A stretch of DNA of 64,000 nucleotides from Ferrovibrio terrae. GTDB taxonomy: Bacteria; Pseudomonadota; Alphaproteobacteria; Ferrovibrionales; Ferrovibrionaceae. The translations under genes were made by a program, and so were the position numbers. The stretch spans positions 4,128,001-4,192,000 of the forward strand of contig NZ_CP041636.1 of the NCBI RefSeq assembly GCF_007197755.1, read 5' to 3'. Below, piece by piece: positions 17,289 through 25,765 of the stretch. Every line of letters begins with the position of its first letter. Position 1 is the stretch's first letter. Below the pieces are notes generated by a model. That model searched no databases. It was not told the origin of the DNA and saw only the letters and a list, made by a program, of their open reading frames with translations.

Positions 17289-18094
17289 CGGTGGGTTGGC
17301 AGGCGCTGGAGGACGAACTCGACCGCTGGGCGTCCGAAGGACGCACCGCCTGCTTCTGGTGGCGCGATGACGATGCTGTCGCGGCGACACCGGCTCTGGA
17401 TCGGCTGCTTGGTCTGCACCGATCGAGCGGCGCGCCCTTGGCGCTGGCCATCATCCCGGCGCAGGCCGAGTCCAGCCTGGCCGGGCGGCTCAAATCCGAG
17501 CCCGGAATTGCTGCGCTGCAGCATGGATATGCGCACCACAATCATGCCGGCCCACCGGAGAAAAAATCCGAGTTCCCGCACAAACGTTCGCTAAGCGAAC
17601 GGCTGGCTGACCTGCGCACCGGCCATGATCGCCTTCGCAGCCTGTTTGCCCCGGGGCAGCTGCTGCCGGTCTTCGTCCCGCCCTGGAACCGCATGGCGCC
17701 GGATTGCCTGCCGGTCATGCCGGGCCTGGGCTATGCCGCGGTCTCGGCCTTCCAGCCCCGCGTCAGTTACTGGGCAGCCCCGGGCCTTGTGGCACTGAAC
17801 ACCCATATCGACCCGATCGACTGGCACGGCCACGACAATGCGGCAGCCGCCGAACGCAGTCTGGCCGTCAGCTGCGCGCATTTGCGCGCCATGCGCGCAG
17901 GCGAACAGCATCTGCAGCCGCTTGGATTGCTGACCCATCATCTTCGGCATGACGAGACGGTCTGGGCCTTTGCCGCCGCGTTTTTATCCCGCACCGCCGC
18001 GCATGCCGCAGTGCACTGGCTCGATGTGGGCGCGGCGCTGAAAATCGGTGCGCCCGGCGGTTCTGTGGCCCCCTCTGTCACGCCCGCGTCATGA
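17285..18094 (+). CDS. Polysaccharide deacetylase family protein
   Basis: 269 residues. The NodB-homology marks are visible: the metal and catalytic acids in CFWWRDDDAVAATPALDRLL, the metal histidines in LQHGYAHHNHAGPPEK, then PVFVPPWNRMAPD where these enzymes have the conserved Arg/Pro segment, and LGLLTHHLRHDE near the end. It should remove N- or O-acetyl groups from a saccharide, using a divalent metal. No signal peptide is apparent, so it may act on a cytoplasmic glycolipid intermediate, as expected for an enzyme embedded in a glycosyltransferase operon. Acceptor unknown. Confidence 0.85.
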   Translation: MTVGWQALEDELDRWASEGRTACFWWRDDDAVAATPALDRLLGLHRSSGAPLALAIIPAQAESSLAGRLKSEPGIAALQHGYAHHNHAGPPEKKSEFPHKRSLSERLADLRTGHDRLRSLFAPGQLLPVFVPPWNRMAPDCLPVMPGLGYAAVSAFQPRVSYWAAPGLVALNTHIDPIDWHGHDNAAAAERSLAVSCAHLRAMRAGEQHLQPLGLLTHHLRHDETVWAFAAAFLSRTAAHAAVHWLDVGAALKIGAPGGSVAPSVTPAS

Positions 18095-18582
18095 CCCGCC
18101 TGTATTACCCCCTCTCCCGGCTGTGGCCGGACTATCTGCGTGCCGGGATCGGGCTCGCCATCTGTCTGGGACTGGTGTTGTTCGTAGCCCCTCAATCTGT
18201 CATTTTTGCCCTGCTGGTCGGACTGAGCCTGCTCTTTGCTTGGCTTGGTGCGGTCACGATCTGGCGACAGCAGATCGAGATTGAACTCGACGCGTCCGGC
18301 GTCGTCCGGCGGGGATGGGGAAGAATGGTGGCGTTGTCATGGCCGACAGTTAAGGCCGTGACCCTGCGCTACTATTCGACACGTCGCGATCGCAGCGAAG
18401 GTTGGCTTCAGCTGGTGATCGAGGCGGAAGGGGGAACTTTGCGGGTCGACAGTAATTTGATTGGTTTTCCGTCCATCGTCGAACGGGCGTTTGCCGCGGC
18501 CGAGCAGAACGGCGTCGCCATCAGTGAAGTCTCTCGCCTGAACGCCAGCCGCATACACAGCGTTGAAGGAAACCAGCCGTGA
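18091..18582 (+). CDS. Small membrane protein with two N-terminal spans and a PH-like C-terminal domain
   Basis: 163 residues. Two adjacent hydrophobic segments (about 18-34 and 36-56, AGIGLAICLGLVLFV and ALLVGLSLLFAWLGAV) are followed by IELDASGVVRRGWGRMVALSW and a beta-rich tail (VKAVTLRYYS, GWLQLVIEAEGGTLRVDS). This pattern is like bacterial PH-domain membrane proteins, but the match is by eye only. It overlaps the deacetylase by ATGA and the ABC ATPase by GTGA. It may anchor or sense something at the inner membrane; no function is assigned. Confidence 0.6.
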   Translation: MTRLYYPLSRLWPDYLRAGIGLAICLGLVLFVAPQSVIFALLVGLSLLFAWLGAVTIWRQQIEIELDASGVVRRGWGRMVALSWPTVKAVTLRYYSTRRDRSEGWLQLVIEAEGGTLRVDSNLIGFPSIVERAFAAAEQNGVAISEVSRLNASRIHSVEGNQP

Positions 18583-20471
18583 GCGTTTCGGAGCTGAATC
18601 GCAACGTGCTCGAGGTCAGGGACCTGCAGGTGCATTTCGACCTGCCGGAGGGCCTGATCCGTGCCGTGAACGGCATCAGCTTCAGCATCCCGCAAGGCGG
18701 CACAGTCGCGCTGGTAGGTGAATCCGGCTCGGGCAAGTCGGTGGTCAGTCAGGCGATCATGGGCATACTGCCGCGTCCGGCGCGTATCGCCAGCGGCCAG
18801 ATACTGTTCCATGATCCGCTGAAGCCCGGCGATGCGATCGATATCGCGACGCTCCCTCGAGGCGGCAGCGCCATGCGACAGCTTCAGGGCGGCCGCATCT
18901 CGATCATCTTCCAGGAGCCGATGACGTCGCTTAGCCCGCTGCACACTATCGGCGACCAGATTTCCGAGGCGCTGAAGCTGCATCGCAAGGCCGACGACAA
19001 CCAGGCCCGCGAACTGACAGCCGAAATGCTGCGACTGGTCGGCTTCCCCGATCCGAAGCGCGCGTTGCGCACCTATGCTTTTGAGCTGTCCGGCGGCCTG
19101 CGCCAGCGCGCCATGATCGCCATGGCGCTGGTCTGCCGCCCTGCCCTGCTGATCGCCGACGAGCCGACTACCGCGCTCGATGTCACCATCCAGGCGCAGA
19201 TCCTGAAGCTGCTGAAAGACCTGCAGTCCGAACTCGGCATGGCGATCCTGATGATCACGCATGATCTGGGCGTCGTGGCCAACATGGCCGACGAGATCGT
19301 GGTGATGTATCACGGCCAAGCCATGGAGCGTGGCGGCCTGCACGACATCTTCGGTAACCCGCAGCATCCTTATCTGAAAGCGCTGCTGCATGCCGTGCCG
19401 CGCTTCAATATGAAGCCGGGTGAAAGACTGGTGCCGCTGCGCGAGATCAAGGGTGAAGTGGGCAAGCTGCTGCGCAGCAACGCGCCCACTAAAGATCGAT
19501 CTGGCGAAACACTGCTTGAAGTCGAGCATGTCAGCAAGAGCTTCTCCCTGCGCAAAGGCGGCATGTTCAGCCCGGCCAAAGGGCCCTCATCGGTGATTGC
19601 CGTCGACGATGTCAGCTTCACCGTGAAGCGTGGCGAATGCCTGGGGCTGGTCGGCGAGTCCGGCTGCGGCAAGACGACGGCCAGCAAGCTGATCCTGCGC
19701 GCCATCACGCCCGATAGCGGCAACATCCGCTTCAAGGGTGCCGACGTTCTGAAGCTGGAAGGTGACGACCTGTTCCGCTATCGCCGGCAGGTGCAGTTCA
19801 TCTTCCAGGACCCGTTCTCGTCGCTCAATCCGCGCATGACGGTCTTTGATATCCTGTCCGAGCCGCTGGTGATCCATAAGATCGGCGACGCAGACGAACG
19901 TTTCGAGCGGGTCAAGGAGTTGATGACGCTGGTCGGACTTGATCCGCGCTTCCTGCGCCGCTACCCGCACTCTTTCTCGGGCGGGCAGCGTCAGCGCATC
20001 GGCATCGCCCGCGCACTTGCCCTGCAACCCGAACTGCTGATCTGCGATGAGCCGGTCTCCGCGCTGGATGTCTCGATCCAGGCGCAGATCCTCAATCTGC
20101 TGAAGGATCTGAAAGCCGAACTGGGCCTGACTTACATTTTCGTCTCGCACAACCTGGCCGTTGTGGATTATGTGGCCGACCGCATCGCGGTCATGTGCGC
20201 CGGCCGCCTGGTCGAACTGGCGCCGCGTGAGCAGCTGTTCAACAACCCGATCCACCCCTACACCAAGGCGCTGCTGTCCGCGGTCCCCAAGCCCGATCCG
20301 GACAGTCGCCTCGACCTGCGCCTGCTGATGGAGGACAAGGCCTCCAAACCGGCAGCCTGGCCGCGCCCCTTCACCATTGACGGCACCGCACGACCGCGCA
20401 TGATCGACCTTGGCCAAGGCCATCTCGTGCGTGCCGATGCCAATGCCGATTTCCGGGACCTCGTCGCATGA
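18579..20471 (+). CDS. ABC transporter ATP-binding protein, fused double ATPase (Opp/Dpp/Yej type)
   Basis: 630 residues holding two complete ATPase domains. Domain 1 has Walker A GESGSGKS near residue 47, signature LSGGLRQR and Walker [13 protein letters not shown]. Domain 2 has Walker A GESGCGKT near 360, signature FSGGQRQR and Walker [13 protein letters not shown]. Each ends in the oligopeptide-transporter C-terminal element ([16 protein letters not shown] and [16 protein letters not shown]). This is the YejF-like form in which OppD and OppF are fused. It powers the adjacent permeases. It starts with GTG at 18579 (GAAGGA upstream), overlapping the preceding stop, and its end overlaps the binding-protein start by ATGA. 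Confidence 0.95.
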   Translation: MSVSELNRNVLEVRDLQVHFDLPEGLIRAVNGISFSIPQGGTVALVGESGSGKSVVSQAIMGILPRPARIASGQILFHDPLKPGDAIDIATLPRGGSAMRQLQGGRISIIFQEPMTSLSPLHTIGDQISEALKLHRKADDNQARELTAEMLRLVGFPDPKRALRTYAFELSGGLRQRAMIAMALVCRPALLIADEPTTALDVTIQAQILKLLKDLQSELGMAILMITHDLGVVANMADEIVVMYHGQAMERGGLHDIFGNPQHPYLKALLHAVPRFNMKPGERLVPLREIKGEVGKLLRSNAPTKDRSGETLLEVEHVSKSFSLRKGGMFSPAKGPSSVIAVDDVSFTVKRGECLGLVGESGCGKTTASKLILRAITPDSGNIRFKGADVLKLEGDDLFRYRRQVQFIFQDPFSSLNPRMTVFDILSEPLVIHKIGDADERFERVKELMTLVGLDPRFLRRYPHSFSGGQRQRIGIARALALQPELLICDEPVSALDVSIQAQILNLLKDLKAELGLTYIFVSHNLAVVDYVADRIAVMCAGRLVELAPREQLFNNPIHPYTKALLSAVPKPDPDSRLDLRLLMEDKASKPAAWPRPFTIDGTARPRMIDLGQGHLVRADANADFRDLVA

Positions 20472-22375
20472 TGCCCTCGCTTCGCCCTGCCCTCGCGCTT
20501 CTTGCCGCGCTCGCCGCCTTCACCGCCATGGATGTGGCGGCGCAGACGCAATTGCCCGACCTGCAGGAAACACCGATGCTGTCGGCCGAAGTGAATGCGG
20601 GCAAGCTGCCGCCGGTGGCACAGCGTCTGCCGCAGCCGCCGCTGATCGTCACGCCACGCGAACCGGGCCGACATGGCGGCGATCTGCGCAGCCTGATCAG
20701 CCGGGCGCGCGAGACCCGCCTGCTCAACGTGATCGCCTATGCGCGCCTGATCATCTACGACGAGAAATACGAGTTCGTGCCCGACATCCTGGAGAAGTTC
20801 GAGGTCGAGGACGACCGGGTCTTCACCTTCCATCTCCGCAAGGGTCATCGCTGGTCCGACGGCGCGCCCTTCACGACTGAAGATTTCCGTTATTACTGGG
20901 AAGACGTCGCCAACAATAAAGACCTCAGCCCTGCCGGCCCGACGCAGGACCTTCTGGTCGATGGCGAGAAGCCGAAGGTGGAGATCATCAACGAAACCAC
21001 CGTCCGCTACAGCTGGTCGAAGCGCAACCCATCCTTCCTGCCGCGCATCGCCGGCACGTCGGCCTTCAATCTCTATCGCCCCGCGCATTACCTGAAGCAG
21101 TTCCACGCGCGCTATGCCGACCCGCAGAAGCTGGCCGCTATGGTGACGGCCGAGAAGCGTGCCAACTGGGCCGCGCTGCACGGCCGCGTCGACAACATGG
21201 TCGAAGGTGACAATCCTGACTTGCCGCTGCTGGATGCCTGGACGATCACGACCAAGCCGCCAGCCGTGCGTTTCGTCGCCGTACGCAATCCCTACTATCA
21301 CCGGATCGACAACAACGGCCGCCAGCTGCCGTATCTCGACCGCATCATCTTTACCCAGGCCGATGGCAAGCTGATCCCGGCCAAGGCGGGCGCCGGCGAG
21401 GCCGACCTGCAATTCCGCAGCGTGAATTTCAGCAACTTCACCTTCCTGAAGGAAAACGAGAAGCGCGCCGGCTACAAAACGCTGCTGTGGCGCACCGCCA
21501 AGGGCTCGCATATCGCGCTCTTCCCCAACCTGAACGCCAATGACCAGGTCTGGCGCAAGCTGATGCGTGATGCGCGCTTCCGGCATGCCCTGTCGCTGGG
21601 CATCGACCGCCAGGCGATCAATGAGTCGCTGTTCTTCGGTCTGGCAATTGAATCGAACAACACGGTGATGCCGGACAGCCCGCTGTTCAAACCGGAATAC
21701 CAGACGACCAATGCGACATTCGATGCCGCCACCGCAAACAGGCTGCTTGACCAGATCGGCCTGACCAAGCGCGATGGCAACGGCGTTCGCCTGCTGCCGG
21801 ATGGCCGGCCGGCCGAAATCATCGTCGAAACCGCCGGCGAAGACACCGAGCAGACCGACGTGCTGGAACTGATCGGCGAGAACTGGGCCAAGATCGGCAT
21901 CAAGCTGTTCTCCAAGCCGAGCCAGCGCGACGTGGTGCGCAACCGCATTTTCTCCGGCGAAGCAGTCATGTCGGTGTGGTCCGGACTGGAAAACGGCCTG
22001 GTCACCGCCGACATGAAGCCGAACGAACTGGCGCCCACCTCGCAATTCGGCCTGCAATGGCCGAAATGGGGCCAGTGGCACGAGACCGGCCACCAGTCCG
22101 GCGAGCCGATCGACATGCCGGTGGTGCAGGAGCTGTTCGACCTCTATCACACCTGGCTCGAAACCGGCGACAAGGCGGAGCGCGCCCGCATCTGGCACCG
22201 CATGCTCGGCATCCACGCCGAGCAGACGCTGACCATCGGCATCGTGACCGGCGTGTTCCAGCCGATCGTGGCCAGCAAGAAACTCAACAACATTCCGAAG
22301 GAAGGCGTATTCAACTGGGATCCCGGCGCCTTCGTCGGGCTGTATCGCCCGGAAACCTTCTGGTTTGGCCAATAG
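20468..22375 (+). CDS. ABC transporter substrate-binding protein, large SBP_bac_5 family
   Basis: 635 residues, longer than the usual 500-540 of family 5 and closer to YejA or the alpha-galactoside protein AgpA. The signal peptide ([25 protein letters not shown]) is followed by a proline-rich lead (VAQRLPQPPLIVTPREPG), then the binding-protein core: FTFHLRKGHRWSDGAPFTTE, RDARFRHALSLGIDRQAINE and a C-terminal AFVGLYRPETFWFG. It should deliver a solute to the two permeases that follow. Substrate could be a peptide, a sugar or an oligosaccharide; the upstream glycan operon makes a saccharide possible, but nothing in the sequence decides it. Confidence 0.9.
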   Translation: MMPSLRPALALLAALAAFTAMDVAAQTQLPDLQETPMLSAEVNAGKLPPVAQRLPQPPLIVTPREPGRHGGDLRSLISRARETRLLNVIAYARLIIYDEKYEFVPDILEKFEVEDDRVFTFHLRKGHRWSDGAPFTTEDFRYYWEDVANNKDLSPAGPTQDLLVDGEKPKVEIINETTVRYSWSKRNPSFLPRIAGTSAFNLYRPAHYLKQFHARYADPQKLAAMVTAEKRANWAALHGRVDNMVEGDNPDLPLLDAWTITTKPPAVRFVAVRNPYYHRIDNNGRQLPYLDRIIFTQADGKLIPAKAGAGEADLQFRSVNFSNFTFLKENEKRAGYKTLLWRTAKGSHIALFPNLNANDQVWRKLMRDARFRHALSLGIDRQAINESLFFGLAIESNNTVMPDSPLFKPEYQTTNATFDAATANRLLDQIGLTKRDGNGVRLLPDGRPAEIIVETAGEDTEQTDVLELIGENWAKIGIKLFSKPSQRDVVRNRIFSGEAVMSVWSGLENGLVTADMKPNELAPTSQFGLQWPKWGQWHETGHQSGEPIDMPVVQELFDLYHTWLETGDKAERARIWHRMLGIHAEQTLTIGIVTGVFQPIVASKKLNNIPKEGVFNWDPGAFVGLYRPETFWFGQ

Positions 22376-22390
22376 GCAGAAGCATCTGAC

Positions 22391-23416
22391 ATGCTGACGT
22401 ATCTTGCGCGCCGAACGCTGCTGATGATCCCGACATTGCTGATCATCAGCGTGTTGATCTTCCTGATCATCAAGCTGCCACCTGGCGATTACCTGTCGAA
22501 CCAGATCGCCGAACTGCGCTCCCAGGGGGAAACCAGCGCCATGGAGCGCGCCGAATTCCTGCGCTCGCAATATGCGCTGGATCGCTCGATCATGGAACAG
22601 TACGGCATCTGGATGGGCTTCATTCCCGGCCCGAACGGCTTCTCAGGTATCCTGCAGGGCGACTGGGGCTGGTCGTTCGAATATAACCGCCCGGTCGGCG
22701 AACTGATCGGCGACCGCCTGCTGATGACGGCGTTCATCAACTTCTTCACCATCCTGTTCATCTATGCCGTGGCCTTCCCGATCGGCGTCTACTCTGCCAC
22801 GCGGCAGTATTCCTGGGGTGACTACGGCTTCACGCTGTTTGGCTATATCGGCCTGGCAACGCCGAATTTCCTGCTCGCCCTGGTGATGCTCTACTACGCC
22901 AATATCTGGTTCGGCATCAGCATCGGCGGCCTGGTTGATCCCGAACTGATCGACGCGCCCTGGAACTGGGAAAAGATCAAGTCGATGATGGTGCATATGA
23001 TCGTGCCGGTGGTCGTGATCGGCACCTCGGGCACGGCGGCGATGATCCGCCGGCTGCGCGCCAATCTGCTGGACGAATTGCAGAAGCAGTATGTCACCAC
23101 GGCGCGCGCCAAGGGCCTGCCGCCGCTGCGCCTGCTGGTGAAATACCCGATCCGCATGGCGCTCAACCCCTTCATCTCGGATCTCGGCAACCTGCTGCCC
23201 TCCGTGGTCTCCGGTTCGGTGATCGTGTCGGTGGTGATGAGCCTGCCGACCGCCGGCCCGATGCTGCTGGGCGCGTTGCAATCGCTCGACCAGTATCTTG
23301 CCGGCTCGTTCCTGATGTTCCTGGCGCTGCTGACCGTGGTCGGCATGCTGGTCTCCGACATCCTGCTGGCGCTGCTCGATCCGCGCATCCGGCTCACCGG
23401 CGGACAGGCCAAGTAG
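22391..23416 (+). CDS. ABC transporter permease, Opp/Yej B type
   Basis: 341 residues. The N terminus YLARRTLLMIPTLLIISVLI is the standard first span of OppB/DppB/YejB-type permeases. Further spans lie near 115-135, 150-170, 205-225, 265-290 and 305-325. The coupling loop that contacts the ATPase reads RRLRANLLDELQKQYVTTARAKGLP, with the EAA-like ARAKGL core. It ends DILLALLDPRIRL. It lies 15 nt after the binding-protein gene and 1 nt before the second permease, forming the membrane channel with it. Confidence 0.95.
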   Translation: MLTYLARRTLLMIPTLLIISVLIFLIIKLPPGDYLSNQIAELRSQGETSAMERAEFLRSQYALDRSIMEQYGIWMGFIPGPNGFSGILQGDWGWSFEYNRPVGELIGDRLLMTAFINFFTILFIYAVAFPIGVYSATRQYSWGDYGFTLFGYIGLATPNFLLALVMLYYANIWFGISIGGLVDPELIDAPWNWEKIKSMMVHMIVPVVVIGTSGTAAMIRRLRANLLDELQKQYVTTARAKGLPPLRLLVKYPIRMALNPFISDLGNLLPSVVSGSVIVSVVMSLPTAGPMLLGALQSLDQYLAGSFLMFLALLTVVGMLVSDILLALLDPRIRLTGGQAK

Positions 23417-23417
23417 C

Positions 23418-24593
23418 ATGAGTGATACTCCCGTCCCCAAGCCGACCCGCCCGGAACACTGGGTCAATCCCACGCCGTTCGATCCCTATTCGATCGAAAA
23501 GATGACCGCCGGCCAGGAGAAGTATTACCGCGCCTCGCAGTGGCAGATGATGTGGTGGAAGTTCAAGCGCCACCGGCTCGGCCTGTGGAGCGGCATCATC
23601 CTGCTGCTGATCTATGCCTCCACGCTGTTTTCGGAATTCATCGCGCCCTACAACCTGCAGACCCGTAATCCGCGCGGCATCTATGCGCCGCCGCATGCGA
23701 TTCACCTGTTCCACGAAGGTGAATTCGTCGGGCCATTCGTCTACGGCATGCGTTTCCGCATGAATACCGAAACGCTGAAGCGTGAATATGCCCCGGACCT
23801 GAGCAAGGTGCACAAGCTGCGCTACTTCTGCCAGGGCGACCAGTACGACTATATGGGCCTGGTGACGATGCGCTTTCACCTGGTCTGTCCGGCCGAAGGC
23901 GGCGATTTCTATCTGCTCGGCACCGACCGGCTGGGACGCGATATCTTTTCCCGTGTCGTCTACGGTACACGCATCTCGCTGACCGTCGGCCTGTTCGGCA
24001 TCGCCATCAGCTTCATCATTGGCATCGTGCTGGGCGGCATCTCCGGATACTACGGCGGCTGGATCGACAATGTGATCCAGCGCCTGATCGAACTGATCCG
24101 AAGTCTGCCCGAACTGCCGCTCTGGATGGCGCTGTCAGCCGCACTGCCGGTCACCTGGTCGCCGATCCTGGTCTATTTCGGCATCACGATCATTCTCGGC
24201 CTGCTCGACTGGCCGGGCCTTGCCCGCGCGGTGCGATCAAAGCTGCTGGCATTGCGCGAAGAGGATTTCGCCACCGCCGCGCAGCTGATGGGCGCTTCGC
24301 CCAGCCGCATTATCGGCCGTCACCTGCTGCCAAGCTTCATGAGCCACCTGATCGCCTCGGCCACGCTGTCAATCCCGTCGATGATCCTGGGTGAAACTGC
24401 GCTGTCGTTCCTGGGCCTGGGCCTGCGGCCGCCGATCACCTCCTGGGGCGTGCTGCTCAACGAAGCGCAGAACATCAACGTGGTCGCGCTGTATCCCTGG
24501 CTGATGGCGCCGGCCATCCCGGTGATCGTGGTGGTGCTGGCCTTCAACTTCTTCGGCGACGGCCTGCGCGACGCGGCCGATCCCTATCGCTGA
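23418..24593 (+). CDS. ABC transporter permease, Opp/Yej C type with long periplasmic loop
   Basis: 391 residues. The cytoplasmic tail (QWQMMWWKFKRHRLGLWSG) leads into span 1 (about 55-72), then an unusually long stretch of about 100 residues with no span (APPHAIHLFHEGEFVG to VCPAEGGDFYLLG) before the conserved GTDRLGRDIFSRVVYGTRIS and the remaining spans. The coupling loop reads REEDFATAAQLMGASPSRII. The end FNFFGDGLRDAADP is standard. Most OppC/DppC proteins have a loop about half this length; the extra piece probably docks the large binding protein. Last gene of the transporter operon. Confidence 0.93.
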   Translation: MSDTPVPKPTRPEHWVNPTPFDPYSIEKMTAGQEKYYRASQWQMMWWKFKRHRLGLWSGIILLLIYASTLFSEFIAPYNLQTRNPRGIYAPPHAIHLFHEGEFVGPFVYGMRFRMNTETLKREYAPDLSKVHKLRYFCQGDQYDYMGLVTMRFHLVCPAEGGDFYLLGTDRLGRDIFSRVVYGTRISLTVGLFGIAISFIIGIVLGGISGYYGGWIDNVIQRLIELIRSLPELPLWMALSAALPVTWSPILVYFGITIILGLLDWPGLARAVRSKLLALREEDFATAAQLMGASPSRIIGRHLLPSFMSHLIASATLSIPSMILGETALSFLGLGLRPPITSWGVLLNEAQNINVVALYPWLMAPAIPVIVVVLAFNFFGDGLRDAADPYR

Positions 24594-24640
24594 GCGCCCC
24601 GGGCGGACACGGCGCAAGCTGGTTACGGCGCCTTCGAGGC

Positions 24641-24750
24641 CTGTCCCATCCTATTCGGGGCCAGTTCCGTCCTGTTTGAGCCAGTTCCGTCCTGTTTGAG
24701 CCAGTTCCGTCCTGTTCGAGCCAGTTAAAGCCAGTTCTGTCCTGTTGGAT
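24641..24750. repeat. 20-bp tandem repeat array
   Basis: CCAGTTCCGTCCTGTTTGAG occurs at 24661-24680 and 24681-24700 identically and at 24701-24720 with one change. A truncated copy (CCAGTTAAAG) is at 24721-24730, a diverged copy (CCAGTTCTGTCCTGTTGGAT) at 24731-24750, and a further degenerate copy is seen at about 24641-24660. The array is thus roughly five units. 20 bp is not a multiple of 3, so it is unlikely to be coding. Function unknown. Confidence 0.85.
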
Positions 24751-24783
24751 CCCGGCTAAAGCCTTGGCGTTGTGTGCCAAGCT

Positions 24784-24897
24784 GTTGATTTTCTTATCAA
24801 CGATGTCCAACAGCAGCGTGCGTTGGTCGCACAAGCATATCCGGCACAAGAACATATGTTCTTATAATAGGAATATTAGCATAACTTCGTGAGTTAT
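24784..24897. repeat. Palindrome cluster in AT-rich DNA
   Basis: Three perfect dyads occur in 114 bp: GTTGAT-TTTCTT-ATCAAC (24784-24801), the uninterrupted 16-mer AAGAACATATGTTCTT (24848-24863), and ATAACT-TCGTG-AGTTAT (24881-24897). They lie beside the tandem repeats and between convergent genes, where a promoter operator is not expected. They could mark an sRNA, a protein-binding site or the remains of an inserted element. Confidence 0.6.
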
Positions 24898-24916
24898 CAA
24901 GGCCAAGGCCGAGCCC

Positions 24917-25765
24917 CTAAGCCGGCCGGACCAGCCACAGGCTGGCGGGCCAGGCACCGGCGGCCTGTGGCAGGTGACCGACGATGCCGCCCTGTACGGC
25001 AGCCGTCAGCCGCGTCCACGCATAATGGCTGGAGAAGACCGGCTGGAAACCGCCGGCGAGGAGGGGCCCGATCGCCTGCTGTTCGTTGTAGCCGCGCCAG
25101 GCCCAGTCGGCCGGATAATCGTCGGGCAGGAAGATATCGTGGATATGCACCAGCACGCCCTGCGGCAGCGCCGGCAGCACGCGATTGAACAGCCAGTCGA
25201 CATCAGTGCCCGGCATCAGGATATGGCTGGAGTCGATGAACAGGATGTCGCCGGGTTCCAGCGCCGCGAAAATCGACGGATCGGCCGTCTGCAGGATCGC
25301 ATTGTGAAAGCGTACGGCTAAGCCAGTGAGCGCCGCACGCGGCTGTGGATCGATGGCGGTGATCTCGGTGGCCAGCCCGGCGTCCTGCACGGCGCGAGCC
25401 AGGAAGCGCGTCGAATGGCCTGAACCGACCTCTACGATGCGCTTCGGCCCGTATCTCCGCACCAGCGTATAGGCCGCCACGGCATCCAGCGTCGGGAACC
25501 AGTCCTGATCGAATTGGGGCACCGGAGTCACGCCGCGCTGCCTGGCGATAGCCAGCAGGGCCTCGGCGTAATCTTCTGCACCGCGCAGCAGATCGAGGAA
25601 GACCGGCTCGGCAGTGGCAAAACGCTCAGCCAGCGCCGCATAGACCGGCTGCGCTGGCGCCACCCCATCGGCATAGCGATAAGGAATGAAAAAGCCTTGC
25701 CGACGCAGGCCGAACAACGTCTGCAGCCCCATGCGGAGCCGGCGCCAGTGTTTTGCGCCAGACAT
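24917..25765 (-). CDS. Class I SAM-dependent methyltransferase (Methyltransf_24-like)
   Basis: 282 residues. The SAM motif is RIVEVGSGHSTRFLARAV (about residues 109-126), followed by EITAIDPQPRAAL as the acidic post-I strand, then GDILFIDSSHILMPGTD and LVHIHDIFLPDDYP. The His/Asp residues in the last two segments are typical of this family, which often acts on sugars or small hydroxylated substrates. Its ATG shares one base with the MBL hydrolase stop (TGATG at 25763-25767), so both are translated together. Natural substrate unknown. Confidence 0.85.
   Translation of the reverse strand: MSGAKHWRRLRMGLQTLFGLRRQGFFIPYRYADGVAPAQPVYAALAERFATAEPVFLDLLRGAEDYAEALLAIARQRGVTPVPQFDQDWFPTLDAVAAYTLVRRYGPKRIVEVGSGHSTRFLARAVQDAGLATEITAIDPQPRAALTGLAVRFHNAILQTADPSIFAALEPGDILFIDSSHILMPGTDVDWLFNRVLPALPQGVLVHIHDIFLPDDYPADWAWRGYNEQQAIGPLLAGGFQPVFSSHYAWTRLTAAVQGGIVGHLPQAAGAWPASLWLVRPA

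Larger units (their letters stand above)
24594..24916. other. Gene-free AT-rich island between convergent genes
   Basis: This 323-bp interval lies between two convergent stops and holds no credible gene. Its left half carries the 20-bp tandem repeats and its right half is distinctly AT-rich with several palindromes, both listed separately. No T-tailed terminator hairpin is obvious for either flanking transcript. The base composition differs from the surrounding GC-rich coding DNA. Confidence 0.6.

Noticed and set aside
24641-24750. CRISPR array
   Set aside because: The 20-bp units are directly adjacent without unique spacers and no cas genes are present.
24544-24855. A 103-codon minus-strand frame over the tandem repeats
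   Set aside because: It overlaps the permease end, has low-complexity Thr/Gly/Asn content created by the repeats and shows no ribosome site or family resemblance.
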